NCBI GenBank assembly: GCA_042218115.1
Contig: JBDGRJ010000005.1
Span: 1-24,540, forward strand
Source of the DNA: JBDGRJ01 sp042218115
Lineage (GTDB): Bacteria; Patescibacteriota; Patescibacteriia; Magasanikbacterales; UBA922
Length of the DNA: 24,540 bases
Reading direction: 5' to 3'
A model generated the notes under the pieces. The model was not told the origin of the DNA and ran no database searches. It worked only from the letters and a program-made list of their open reading frames with translations. The translations under genes and the position numbers were made by a program. Of the stretch, positions 1-7,389 are shown piece after piece (position 1 is the stretch's first letter; the number at the start of each line of letters is the position of its first letter).

Positions 1-250
1 GGCTCTTATTTTCCAGTATTTGACCTCCGGGGAACTCTATCCCCTTTTTGTCTGCTAGGTATCTGTACTGCCGAATCAGACCCAACTTACCATCCGAAAG
101 TACCGGCACTATCATTACTCCACCCTCCGTGTCAGCATAATAATAGTCTCCCTCTTCTCCGCTGGGCAGTTTATATTTATCGTGCTTGTAGCTCCACCAA
201 GGGTTTTTGTGTATTTCTTCTTCTGATATTTTCTCAGGTCTGTTTGCCAT
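1..250 (-). CDS. Nudix hydrolase, ADP-ribose pyrophosphatase-like (partial, N-terminal part)
   Basis: The gene starts with ATG at 248-250 on the minus strand and runs off the left edge, so only about 83 codons are visible. The translation begins MANRPEKISEEEIHKNPWW and contains VLSDGKLGLIRQYRYLADKK followed by IEFPGGQILE. This is the usual lead-in of NudF-type ADP-ribose pyrophosphatases, where a conserved RQYR and an E-[FL]-P-[GA]-G segment precede the Nudix box. Only the first residues of the box are inside the window, so the catalytic REXXEE part cannot be checked. It lies 5 bases after the stop of the HIT gene and is probably cotranscribed with it. The substrate (ADP-ribose or another nucleoside diphosphate derivative) is inferred from the family. 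Confidence 0.8.
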   Translation of the reverse strand, partial: MANRPEKISEEEIHKNPWWSYKHDKYKLPSGEEGDYYYADTEGGVMIVPVLSDGKLGLIRQYRYLADKKGIEFPGGQILENKS

Positions 251-255
251 AATAT

Positions 256-663
256 TTATTGATCAAACAGCTCAGCAACCTCTTCTACCTCCATCTCTCC
301 TGGGCTGTCCACTATAGAGTGCATATTGCCTCCGCCGTCGTCTTCCCATCGGGGCATAATATGTACATGGAGATGCGGCACTACTTGTCCTCCGGCTCGC
401 TCCTGGTTCCAACCTACGTTGTAACCATCCGGGTTGATCTTAGAGTCTATACTTTCCATAGCCCTTTGTACCGCTACAAAAAGCTCTCCGATCAGCTCTT
501 CGTTCAAATCAAAAAAAGTCTCGGCATGCACCTTTGGTATGACGATAGTATGACCTTTTGCCTGGGGATTTATATCCAAAAAAGCTATGGAGTTATTATC
601 TTCATAGACCGTGTGATTTGGTATCTCACCATCTATGATCTTACAAAAATTACAATCTTGCAT
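256..663 (-). CDS. HIT family protein (histidine triad nucleotide hydrolase)
   Basis: The 135-residue protein has the full length of small bacterial HIT (Hint-like) proteins. The histidine triad HLHVHIMP is at residues 97-104, with His97, His99 and His101. The N-terminal CNFCKII supplies the CxxC pair (Cys4, Cys7) seen in zinc-binding HIT members. Segments such as YEDNNSIAFLDINPQAKGHT and IPKVH are typical of the family. These enzymes hydrolyse nucleoside phosphoramidates, aminoacyl-adenylates or dinucleotides in the cytoplasm; the exact substrate cannot be read from sequence. It is the first gene of a probable two-gene unit with the Nudix gene and has its own promoter just upstream. No Shine-Dalgarno sequence is visible in the leader. 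Confidence 0.95.
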   Translation of the reverse strand: MQDCNFCKIIDGEIPNHTVYEDNNSIAFLDINPQAKGHTIVIPKVHAETFFDLNEELIGELFVAVQRAMESIDSKINPDGYNVGWNQERAGGQVVPHLHVHIMPRWEDDGGGNMHSIVDSPGEMEVEEVAELFDQ

Positions 664-695
664 AATTGTTGTTTTAGTAATATTTATCGTAATTT

Positions 696-724
696 ATCTT
701 ACCGCAAAAAAAAATATAGTTCAA
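696..724 (-). promoter_or_regulatory. Promoter of the HIT-Nudix unit
   Basis: On the minus strand a -35 TTGAAC (719-724) and a -10 TAAGAT (696-701) are separated by exactly 17 bp. The -35 begins just after the TGA stop of the upstream membrane protein (726-728). The predicted start near 688 gives a leader of about 25 nt without an AGGAGG-like motif. Confidence 0.65.
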
Positions 725-725
725 C

Positions 726-2951
726 TCAATTATCTTCCTTCCACACCAAAAATTCATCTATCTTCATGGAGTTTGAACCGACGATTTTATTTATTTTTTC
801 TATCTCGCTTTCAGACAACTGATCCTTTGAAAAAACCAGCCAACACTTTTCGGAGTCTGTAAGTCTGCGGGATTGCCGCAATAATCCAGCATTTGGCTTA
901 TTTTTCATTTGTTTTAATATACGGACCCTCTCGGGCTGTGAGAACTGTTTTCCTATGGGGAACCCGCCCCCGATCACCTGACCGGCCGAGAAAGCTCTTA
1001 ATCTCAGTAAAACCCAGGTATCGGCCAACACACACTCAGGCTTGTGCTTTTGTTCCCAGATATATTGTGCTACCTTCTGCTCATTATCACTTACTACTCG
1101 CATATCCGGACCGGAAATATAGCTGGTAGTTGTAAACAAGCTAGCTAAAATTACTACTATTGCTAGAGTAGTCCGCAAGTATGGCTTAGATATTTTTTCC
1201 TGAAGCTGTCCCAATACAAACCAAAATCCAGAAATAGATAACATTCCCAAAACAAAAGCTAGCATTACATCTAGCCTGCGAGTAAGTAGATGATCCCCAT
1301 CAAAAAAATACCAGCTGATAAAATAGCCACCAAAAGCAACTGCAGTAAGTAGCCCCACACTCTTGTGGGCCTCTCGTTTTGATTTAGCTATTTTATATAC
1401 CCCAACCACAGCTGCTAGTAAAATCAAAGTGGAAAAAATAAATACATGGTATCTTCTTACGGTAAAGAAGGTTGATAAGAAAGCATAACTTGGGGTGTGG
1501 TTTACTAAGATATTCCCAATCAGTGTATCTTGGCCCTTTATAATCTGGGTATACTGATATCCGCTTAACAGCTTAAGAAAGTCTATAGCTGAGCTGATGG
1601 GCATAAATTCTCCAAATTTATTAATCTTGGTGGCCAACTCAATAGAAGGTATGGATAATATACTCACAACCAGCAAAGAGCTTTTGGTGAAAGCCCGTGC
1701 AGCTTTATTTTTCAACGCACTGATTTGCTCCCAACACAAAGTCAGACCTATAAGCAGCCATATCAAAATTCCATGGAGAGGGTACCCAAATAACATCAAG
1801 GTAGAAAAACCAAACACAATCCCTTTTTGCCACATAAATCTATCCTGAAGATACAAGAGCCACATCAACAGCAGCATAAAAAAAGACAGATACCCAAAAG
1901 AGACCGGAAGTGTAATTGAGCCTAATGCTTGAAAGCTGAAAGGAATTAAGCTAAATACAGACAAAAACAAAGCTTGTCTAACAGATTTATACAATACTAA
2001 TCCAATCTGAAATAAGATAATGGGAACAGCTACAGACCACAATACAGGCAGCAACCATTTATGCAGTACAGTGAGTGGAATTTTTAACAATAAACCCAAA
2101 GAAGAGATAACCCCCCAGCTAAAAGAGTAGGAGAACTTTTGACTGTGAGTAAATAATTCTGGAACTTGCAGTGAAGCTATATTTACAGTTTTGATATCTT
2201 CATTAAACAAGGTAGGACGAATAGGTTGTTCTGACTGTAATATTTTCTCAAACCCTATATGCCTCCAGACATCACCGCCCCAGGGTTGATTATGAGAAAC
2301 GGGCAGATAAGCATGTACTAATAGAGAGTGTGCAATAATAACCATCAAAACGACTTTTGATCTGTGCTTTGACAACAATATAGCACCTAAGATAATAGTT
2401 AACAGCAAAAATAAATAGACAAAGGTCTCAGAGATGCTATGCCAAGGAGTATGAAAAACCTGGCTGCCACCCGATAGCGACAGGAAGTAAGCTGCAGCCA
2501 CCCAAATTAAGCCATATAAATACAGTAGTGAGTTATGGGCAGTAAAGAGTAGATAATTATTAAGAGAAAAGCTTTTGCTGGGAGTCGTCAGTCTAACACG
2601 GTTTTGAGTAATATATTTATTCAAAAAATATGACGCTGCAGTTACTACAACCATAGACGTAGGTATCGTCCAAATGCTAAGCTGATAAAATATTATAAAT
2701 ATAGCTATTAGAAAACCCCACAAGAAAAAACTCAAAACCCCACCTAAGATATAGGTCTCGATCTTTCCTCTTTTAATCCGAAAAACTTTAACCAAAATAT
2801 CGTGCCACAAGATCGAAGAACCACCCAAAAATACCGCAACCACCAATATCCCTATCCAACCATAAGAAAGAAAGGTGAGCTGAATCATTGCTAACACAGA
2901 AGCTGCGGTCATTACCAAGGTTGTAATAAAGCTTCTTTGTCTTGTTTTCAT
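726..2951 (-). CDS. Polytopic membrane protein, GT-C glycosyltransferase-like
   Basis: A 741-residue protein dominated by about a dozen or more hydrophobic segments from the N-terminus to about residue 625, followed by a soluble tail of about 115 residues. This plan resembles GT-C enzymes, which move sugars from lipid-phosphate donors at the outer face of the membrane. A loop after the first several membrane segments carries GGDVWRH (225-231), followed by E235 and P243-like spacing. The motif G-x-D-x3-H-x3-E-x-I also occurs in the 696-residue neighbour on the plus strand, suggesting shared ancestry. The ATG shares one base with the TAA stop of the preceding phosphatidyltransferase gene (TAATG), so the two are probably translationally coupled. 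I recognise no specific family; the glycosyltransferase call is by topology and motif only. Confidence 0.65.
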   Translation of the reverse strand: MKTRQRSFITTLVMTAASVLAMIQLTFLSYGWIGILVVAVFLGGSSILWHDILVKVFRIKRGKIETYILGGVLSFFLWGFLIAIFIIFYQLSIWTIPTSMVVVTAASYFLNKYITQNRVRLTTPSKSFSLNNYLLFTAHNSLLYLYGLIWVAAAYFLSLSGGSQVFHTPWHSISETFVYLFLLLTIILGAILLSKHRSKVVLMVIIAHSLLVHAYLPVSHNQPWGGDVWRHIGFEKILQSEQPIRPTLFNEDIKTVNIASLQVPELFTHSQKFSYSFSWGVISSLGLLLKIPLTVLHKWLLPVLWSVAVPIILFQIGLVLYKSVRQALFLSVFSLIPFSFQALGSITLPVSFGYLSFFMLLLMWLLYLQDRFMWQKGIVFGFSTLMLFGYPLHGILIWLLIGLTLCWEQISALKNKAARAFTKSSLLVVSILSIPSIELATKINKFGEFMPISSAIDFLKLLSGYQYTQIIKGQDTLIGNILVNHTPSYAFLSTFFTVRRYHVFIFSTLILLAAVVGVYKIAKSKREAHKSVGLLTAVAFGGYFISWYFFDGDHLLTRRLDVMLAFVLGMLSISGFWFVLGQLQEKISKPYLRTTLAIVVILASLFTTTSYISGPDMRVVSDNEQKVAQYIWEQKHKPECVLADTWVLLRLRAFSAGQVIGGGFPIGKQFSQPERVRILKQMKNKPNAGLLRQSRRLTDSEKCWLVFSKDQLSESEIEKINKIVGSNSMKIDEFLVWKEDN

Positions 2952-3577
2952 TATATTCCGTGTGAGAATAAACTAACTATAGCAAAACCGATCGCCAAAC
3001 CAAATATCCAGGCTCCGAAAGTAAAAAACTGGGGCGCATGGAGTAAAAGCCCGGCTAATGTTAAAAAAACTGCTATAACTTGCGAAATCATCTTCATTTT
3101 ACCCCAGATATTCGCCATTCTTGTGGTCTTAAACTTTATTTTTCCTATCGTAGCTATTATTATGAATATGATCTCTATCCCCAACACCGTCATAGCCAGC
3201 CAAATACTGTAGACATCAAATACTATAAGCACTATCATAGAACCTATAAGCAGCTTATCAGCCAGAGGATCATACATCATCCCGAATTTAGTAATCTGAT
3301 CTCTAAGCCGAGCTAAGGACCCATCCATTGCATCAGTAAAGGCCACGATTAGAAAGAGTATAATCCCGGACTCGTAATAATTGTTAAACACCAAAAAGAA
3401 CACAACCGGTGTTAAAATAAGCCTAACCGTAGTAACTATATTGGGAGTAATGAATTCCGGAATCAACTGTAGTACAGTATATCCCAAAAATTTATCATGG
3501 GGGTGTACTTTGTCGGCTTTCAAAAACTCGAACATCTCCTCTCGCTCCTCCGAGAGTCTATTGGAAATCTCTTTCAT
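2951..3577 (-). CDS. CDP-alcohol phosphatidyltransferase (PgsA-like)
   Basis: The 208-residue membrane enzyme carries the complete family signature D-x2-D-G-x2-A-R-x8-G-x3-D-x3-D: Asp82, Asp85, Gly86, Ala89, Arg90, Gly99, Asp103 and Asp107. These residues bind Mg2+ and the CDP-alcohol. Hydrophobic segments before and after fit the six-helix fold. The likely reaction is transfer of a phosphatidyl group from CDP-diacylglycerol to glycerol-3-phosphate or a related alcohol, giving the membrane's anionic phospholipid. PgsA is the closest guess, but sequence alone cannot fix the alcohol. It overlaps by one base with the downstream GT-C-like gene. Its ATG lies only 14 bp from the ATG of a divergent gene. 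Confidence 0.85.
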   Translation of the reverse strand: MKEISNRLSEEREEMFEFLKADKVHPHDKFLGYTVLQLIPEFITPNIVTTVRLILTPVVFFLVFNNYYESGIILFLIVAFTDAMDGSLARLRDQITKFGMMYDPLADKLLIGSMIVLIVFDVYSIWLAMTVLGIEIIFIIIATIGKIKFKTTRMANIWGKMKMISQVIAVFLTLAGLLLHAPQFFTFGAWIFGLAIGFAIVSLFSHGI

Positions 3578-3588
3578 TTTGGTAAAAT
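3561..3588 (+). promoter_or_regulatory. Candidate promoter of the plus-strand GT-C-like gene
   Basis: TTGGAA (3561-3566), a 16-bp spacer and TAAAAT (3583-3588) lie inside the start of the divergent pgsA-like gene. The predicted start at about 3595 would fall after the ATG at 3592 and just before the second in-frame ATG at 3598, so translation may begin there from a leaderless mRNA. The -35 is moderate, hence the limited confidence. Confidence 0.4.
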
Positions 3589-3591
3589 AAT

Positions 3592-5682
3592 ATGGCTATG
3601 AATAATATATTATCACAAACTAATATTGGTTTAATTGCAGCAACTATTGCGGTACTTTTTTCTTTGTGGTTTCAGATCCCCTCCATATTGGAGGTAATTT
3701 TTTTAATTTTCTTCTATTTGTTTTCTGGATACTCTTTAGGTCAGTTGCTACTCCCTAACAGAGGGGGAGCCTGGAAGCTTTTTTTCGGCTCACTTGTTTC
3801 TATAAGTATTACAGTAATTATATTATCAGTTATTTACTGGTTCTTTCAAGTAAATCCGCTAATAATATCAGTAGTTATAGTCCTAATGGCTGCGGGCTGT
3901 CTTTTATTGTCGAAACAGACAGATAAAAATAAGCAAGCGTCTCTGCTCAAAAAAGCAAAGAGTTTTATCTTCTCATACAATTCTTGGTCTTTGTTGGCTT
4001 TTGTCGGTTATTTGTTAATTTTCTTTTATCTATACACGCATCGCAGTGGAGGTATGATAATATCGCCCTGGATTCCACTCGGCTGGGAGTTCTTCATTGC
4101 TTTTTTAGCGACCACAGCGGTAACTTTATATATCCTACAACAAAAAAAATATGAGCTAGTTAAGCTACCACTTCTAATATTACACTTTGGAGTATTTTTT
4201 ACTATTGCATTTATACTTTACAAGCATGGGTTCGGGTTTGATCCATTTATCCACCAAGCCACAGAAAGATGGATTGCTGAAAATGGTTTTATTACACCAA
4301 AAAAACCTTATTACATAGGCCAATATGTGTTAGTTGTCTTTATTCATTTAGCAACTAATATTCCAATCTCTTGGGTAGATTCTGCTTTAGTGCCAGTGCT
4401 GGCTACTCTCACTATACCCTCCATACTATACTTTGCCCTAAAGATTAAGCAGGAAGGTCTACTTCTTGCCCTTTTACCACTGTTGCTTCTAGATCAGTTT
4501 ATCGTCACGACACCAAATAACTTTGCTCTATTGATTGCGGCTCTTGTAATTTTTTGGCTTTGGTTTGAATGGAATAAACCTAACATAAAGTACAGCATAA
4601 TAGGTCTGACTTTGTCGCTTTTAAGTGCAGCTATCCACCCCTTTATCGGTCTCCCAATTTTATTATTTTATTTAGGTTCGTTGGTTTACAGAAAATTAGA
4701 TATTAATAAAAAAGCAATTTTAGGCTCATATTTACTCTTGTCGGTATTCTTGCTGCCAACTGTACTGGGAGGCTACATATGGATTACAGATTCCGGGGCT
4801 ATAGTAAACCCCCTGAATAACGCAGGCCTATTTTTAGATCTACTAAAAGCACCTCACTGGTATTTATTTGATCGAGCAGATCTGCCTTGGCAGTTGTTGT
4901 ATTATTTCAAGGCATATATCTGGGGTTATTTATTAATAGCTGTTAGTCTATTTGGGTTTTGGAAGATGGATAAGACTAAGAAAAGTTTATTTTATATTAT
5001 TTCGGCCCTTGGTGTACTGGGCTCGGCTTTCTTTCTGGCTTCCGGTCTTAACTTTTCTAAGGTAATCTCTTACGAGGAGACAGTCTTTGCACGAAGGATT
5101 TTAGATCTAAGTTGGCTGCTGTTAGCACCCGGTTTTATACTCGGAACAAAGCAACTGATAAACAGTACGAACTTATTCAAAAAGAAAACTCTTCTAATTA
5201 CATCATTATCTGCTCTTCTAGTTTTTGCTCTATATTTCACCTACCCTACACGAGACCCGGTATCTCAATATACGGGCTACAATGTCAGAACAGCAGACTT
5301 AAAGGCTGTCCGCTCTATAGATAAAAGAAACAAACAAAAAAACTACATAGTTATCACTAATCAAATGATAGGCGCAGCCGCCTTGAAAGAATTTGGGTTT
5401 GCAAAGTATTTAAAGCTTAAAAACGGGTCTGAACATTATTTTTATTCAATACCTACCGGAGGAGAATTATATAAAAAATTCTTCTCCAAAATGGTATATG
5501 AAGAACCTAAAAGAAAATGGATGGAGCAAGCTATGGAGTTTGCGGGAACAAATAAGGCTTATTTCATCCACACAAATTACTGGTATCCTGCTGCTAAAAT
5601 CAGGGATAAAGCAAAAAAATATGCTGATGACTGGTGGAGTATCGAGGGGAAGGTTTGGGTTTATGAATATAAACGTGACTAA
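3592..5682 (+). CDS. Polytopic membrane protein, GT-C glycosyltransferase-like
   Basis: A 696-residue protein with many membrane segments up to about residue 555 and a soluble tail of about 140 residues rich in aromatic and charged residues. A loop near 213-228 contains GFGFDPFIHQATERWI, matching the G-x-D-x3-H-x3-E-x-I pattern of the 741-residue minus-strand neighbour, so the pair looks paralogous. By analogy with GT-C enzymes the acidic residue in the first large external loop would help catalysis, but this is inference. An in-frame ATG at 3598 is an alternative start and fits the promoter position better. The stop codon overlaps that of the convergent glycosyltransferase gene. It probably acts in cell-surface glycan assembly together with the nearby GT4 and WecA-like enzymes. 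Confidence 0.65.
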   Translation: MAMNNILSQTNIGLIAATIAVLFSLWFQIPSILEVIFLIFFYLFSGYSLGQLLLPNRGGAWKLFFGSLVSISITVIILSVIYWFFQVNPLIISVVIVLMAAGCLLLSKQTDKNKQASLLKKAKSFIFSYNSWSLLAFVGYLLIFFYLYTHRSGGMIISPWIPLGWEFFIAFLATTAVTLYILQQKKYELVKLPLLILHFGVFFTIAFILYKHGFGFDPFIHQATERWIAENGFITPKKPYYIGQYVLVVFIHLATNIPISWVDSALVPVLATLTIPSILYFALKIKQEGLLLALLPLLLLDQFIVTTPNNFALLIAALVIFWLWFEWNKPNIKYSIIGLTLSLLSAAIHPFIGLPILLFYLGSLVYRKLDINKKAILGSYLLLSVFLLPTVLGGYIWITDSGAIVNPLNNAGLFLDLLKAPHWYLFDRADLPWQLLYYFKAYIWGYLLIAVSLFGFWKMDKTKKSLFYIISALGVLGSAFFLASGLNFSKVISYEETVFARRILDLSWLLLAPGFILGTKQLINSTNLFKKKTLLITSLSALLVFALYFTYPTRDPVSQYTGYNVRTADLKAVRSIDKRNKQKNYIVITNQMIGAAALKEFGFAKYLKLKNGSEHYFYSIPTGGELYKKFFSKMVYEEPKRKWMEQAMEFAGTNKAYFIHTNYWYPAAKIRDKAKKYADDWWSIEGKVWVYEYKRD

Positions 5683-7292
5683 AAATTCATCCCCTTAATT
5701 TCTACAACTTCACCTTGATTGAGCCCAGGAAAAACATAGTAAATGCCAGCAAACTCCCAATTTTCTATAATTTCCCGATCAATCTTAGAGAAAGCCGAGC
5801 GTATTTTACCGGGCTCAAAGTAACCTTGGAGAAGTAATACTATATTATTAGGACGAGAATAGCCTTGGAGTTTTTTCTCTATTGCCTTAAGCACTAAATA
5901 TCTTATTTTAGACTCCGTCGTCTCTTGGTTCGTAGGGCTTAAACGATTCCCCTTAAAGATCGTATCTTTTCCTATTTTTTCATAGAAAAACTCAGGGTGA
6001 ATCTGGGTAAGCTGTATTTTAATCTCTTTTCCCGCCCCCTCTTGAGGAACAGCAAAAACATCCACATCTGAGTTTTGTTGGTCGTTATTCTCTATTTTGT
6101 ACTTGGTGTTAAATTTTTGCTCTAAGTAGCCTGTAAAATAGTTAGCCCAGTTTATCTCAAAACTATCCTGGTCCTTTTTCTCGGTTTGTAAACCTCGCTT
6201 TATTAGTACATTTCGACTGACCTCCACAATCTTTTTTCTCATATCCTCAATATTGCCGGGCTCAAAAAACCATATATTATAATCCTCAAACTCGGCTACA
6301 CCCCCTGTCCTCGCTGCTACCACAAATAAATCGTGTCTGAGGGCTTCTTTAATCACATTGGGACTATTCTCTATACAAACAGAAGGGAAAATAAGCACAT
6401 CAGATTGAGAATACATTCGCTCCAGACGTTCTCGTTCTACTCTTCCATAAACCTTTGTTCTTTGTCTATAGTTAGCCCAATTTCTTATTTCTTGTTTCAT
6501 GGTTCCTGAGCCAGCTATGCGCAGCTCTTTACCTGCTGATATATACTCATCCCAAGCCTCCATTAGCTCGGGAAGGCCTTTATGCTGCTCCAGAGCGCCT
6601 ACATAGATGAACTTGATAATACGAGAATATTCTACATTTTGGGCTTGTATACTTTTAGTGTGTGTAAGGGTAAACTTATCTATTTGCCACCGACTATCAG
6701 CAAAAAAGCCTCTATTTGAATAAAAATCTCGTAGAAATTTTGAGGGCGATATTACTTTATCCGGAGAACCAAACAATAACCTCATCAAATGGGAGTATAT
6801 CTTCTGATACCAAGTATCTTTTATATGATTATGAGGCAATATGCCGCTCGGCTCTACCAGCTGAACATCATGAAGGGTATGAACAAATATAGTATCCAAT
6901 CTTTTTATAACCCTCGGAATCAAGAAACCCAGCCCCATAATATTGTGGGTATTTACCATATCGGGTTGTTCTTTTCTTAGAATACCTGATACTATTTTAG
7001 CACTTAAAATATTAAAAATATCTATGATATGCCAGATGAGCTTCAATAAAAATCCATGGTTGTTCAAGTTTTTGTACCAAAATAAATTTGGGCTCCAAAA
7101 TCTATATACCTTAACCCCATCGCACATCTCAGCTTCAGGTCTCCAACTCCCCCATCCTTGCCAAGGCTTTGTGGTAATCACAAAAGATCGGTGACCCTGG
7201 TTTCTCAGCTTCTTGGCTTTATTGAGTACCGCCCTCTCTGCCCCACCTTGTGAATAGGGTTTGAACAGGTTGTTAATTAGACATACTTTCAT
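5679..7292 (-). CDS. GT4-family glycosyltransferase with C-terminal PD-(D/E)xK-like extension
   Basis: I place the start at the ATG at 7290-7292 (537 residues, MKVCLINNLFKPYSQGGAERA), because the open frame upstream contains the promoter. The N-terminal 390 residues are a GT-B fold enzyme: GGAER (16-20) for the acceptor-side glycine loop, VGALEQHKG (231-239) for the donor domain, and the E-x7-E signature in ENSPNVIKE near 308-316. Such enzymes use nucleotide sugars at the cytoplasmic membrane face. Residues about 402-537 do not belong to GT4. They contain DVDVFAV (409-415), then EIKIQ (423-427), then a helix with KKLQGY and a strand IVLLLQGYF, which resembles a PD-(D/E)xK nuclease core. The frame is continuous through the junction. 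The nuclease-like assignment is tentative. Confidence 0.85.
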   Translation of the reverse strand: MKVCLINNLFKPYSQGGAERAVLNKAKKLRNQGHRSFVITTKPWQGWGSWRPEAEMCDGVKVYRFWSPNLFWYKNLNNHGFLLKLIWHIIDIFNILSAKIVSGILRKEQPDMVNTHNIMGLGFLIPRVIKRLDTIFVHTLHDVQLVEPSGILPHNHIKDTWYQKIYSHLMRLLFGSPDKVISPSKFLRDFYSNRGFFADSRWQIDKFTLTHTKSIQAQNVEYSRIIKFIYVGALEQHKGLPELMEAWDEYISAGKELRIAGSGTMKQEIRNWANYRQRTKVYGRVERERLERMYSQSDVLIFPSVCIENSPNVIKEALRHDLFVVAARTGGVAEFEDYNIWFFEPGNIEDMRKKIVEVSRNVLIKRGLQTEKKDQDSFEINWANYFTGYLEQKFNTKYKIENNDQQNSDVDVFAVPQEGAGKEIKIQLTQIHPEFFYEKIGKDTIFKGNRLSPTNQETTESKIRYLVLKAIEKKLQGYSRPNNIVLLLQGYFEPGKIRSAFSKIDREIIENWEFAGIYYVFPGLNQGEVVEIKGMNF

Positions 7293-7301
7293 ATCGGATG
7301 T

Positions 7302-7330
7302 AATATAAAACATAGTATAGTCTTTTGCAA
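7302..7330 (-). promoter_or_regulatory. Promoter of the GT4 gene
   Basis: TTGCAA (7325-7330) and TATATT (7302-7307) are spaced by 17 bp on the minus strand. The predicted start at about 7295 is only about 3 nt before the ATG, implying a leaderless or nearly leaderless mRNA. Confidence 0.55.
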
Positions 7331-7340
7331 TACAACTATG

Positions 7341-7369
7341 TTGATAAAAAAAGTAAATTGGTATAAGAT
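7341..7369 (+). promoter_or_regulatory. Promoter of dnaB
   Basis: TTGATA (7341-7346), a 17-bp spacer and TAAGAT (7364-7369) precede dnaB. The predicted leader is about 13 nt, A-rich and without a Shine-Dalgarno motif. The -35 elements of this promoter and the divergent GT4 promoter are about 10 bp apart. Confidence 0.6.
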
Positions 7370-7389
7370 AAACCAAACAAATAACAAAT

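Noticed and set aside
259..822. 187-residue plus-strand open frame opposite the HIT gene
   Set aside because: It is antisense to a gene with a clear histidine triad, covers the promoter and has no recognisable protein features.
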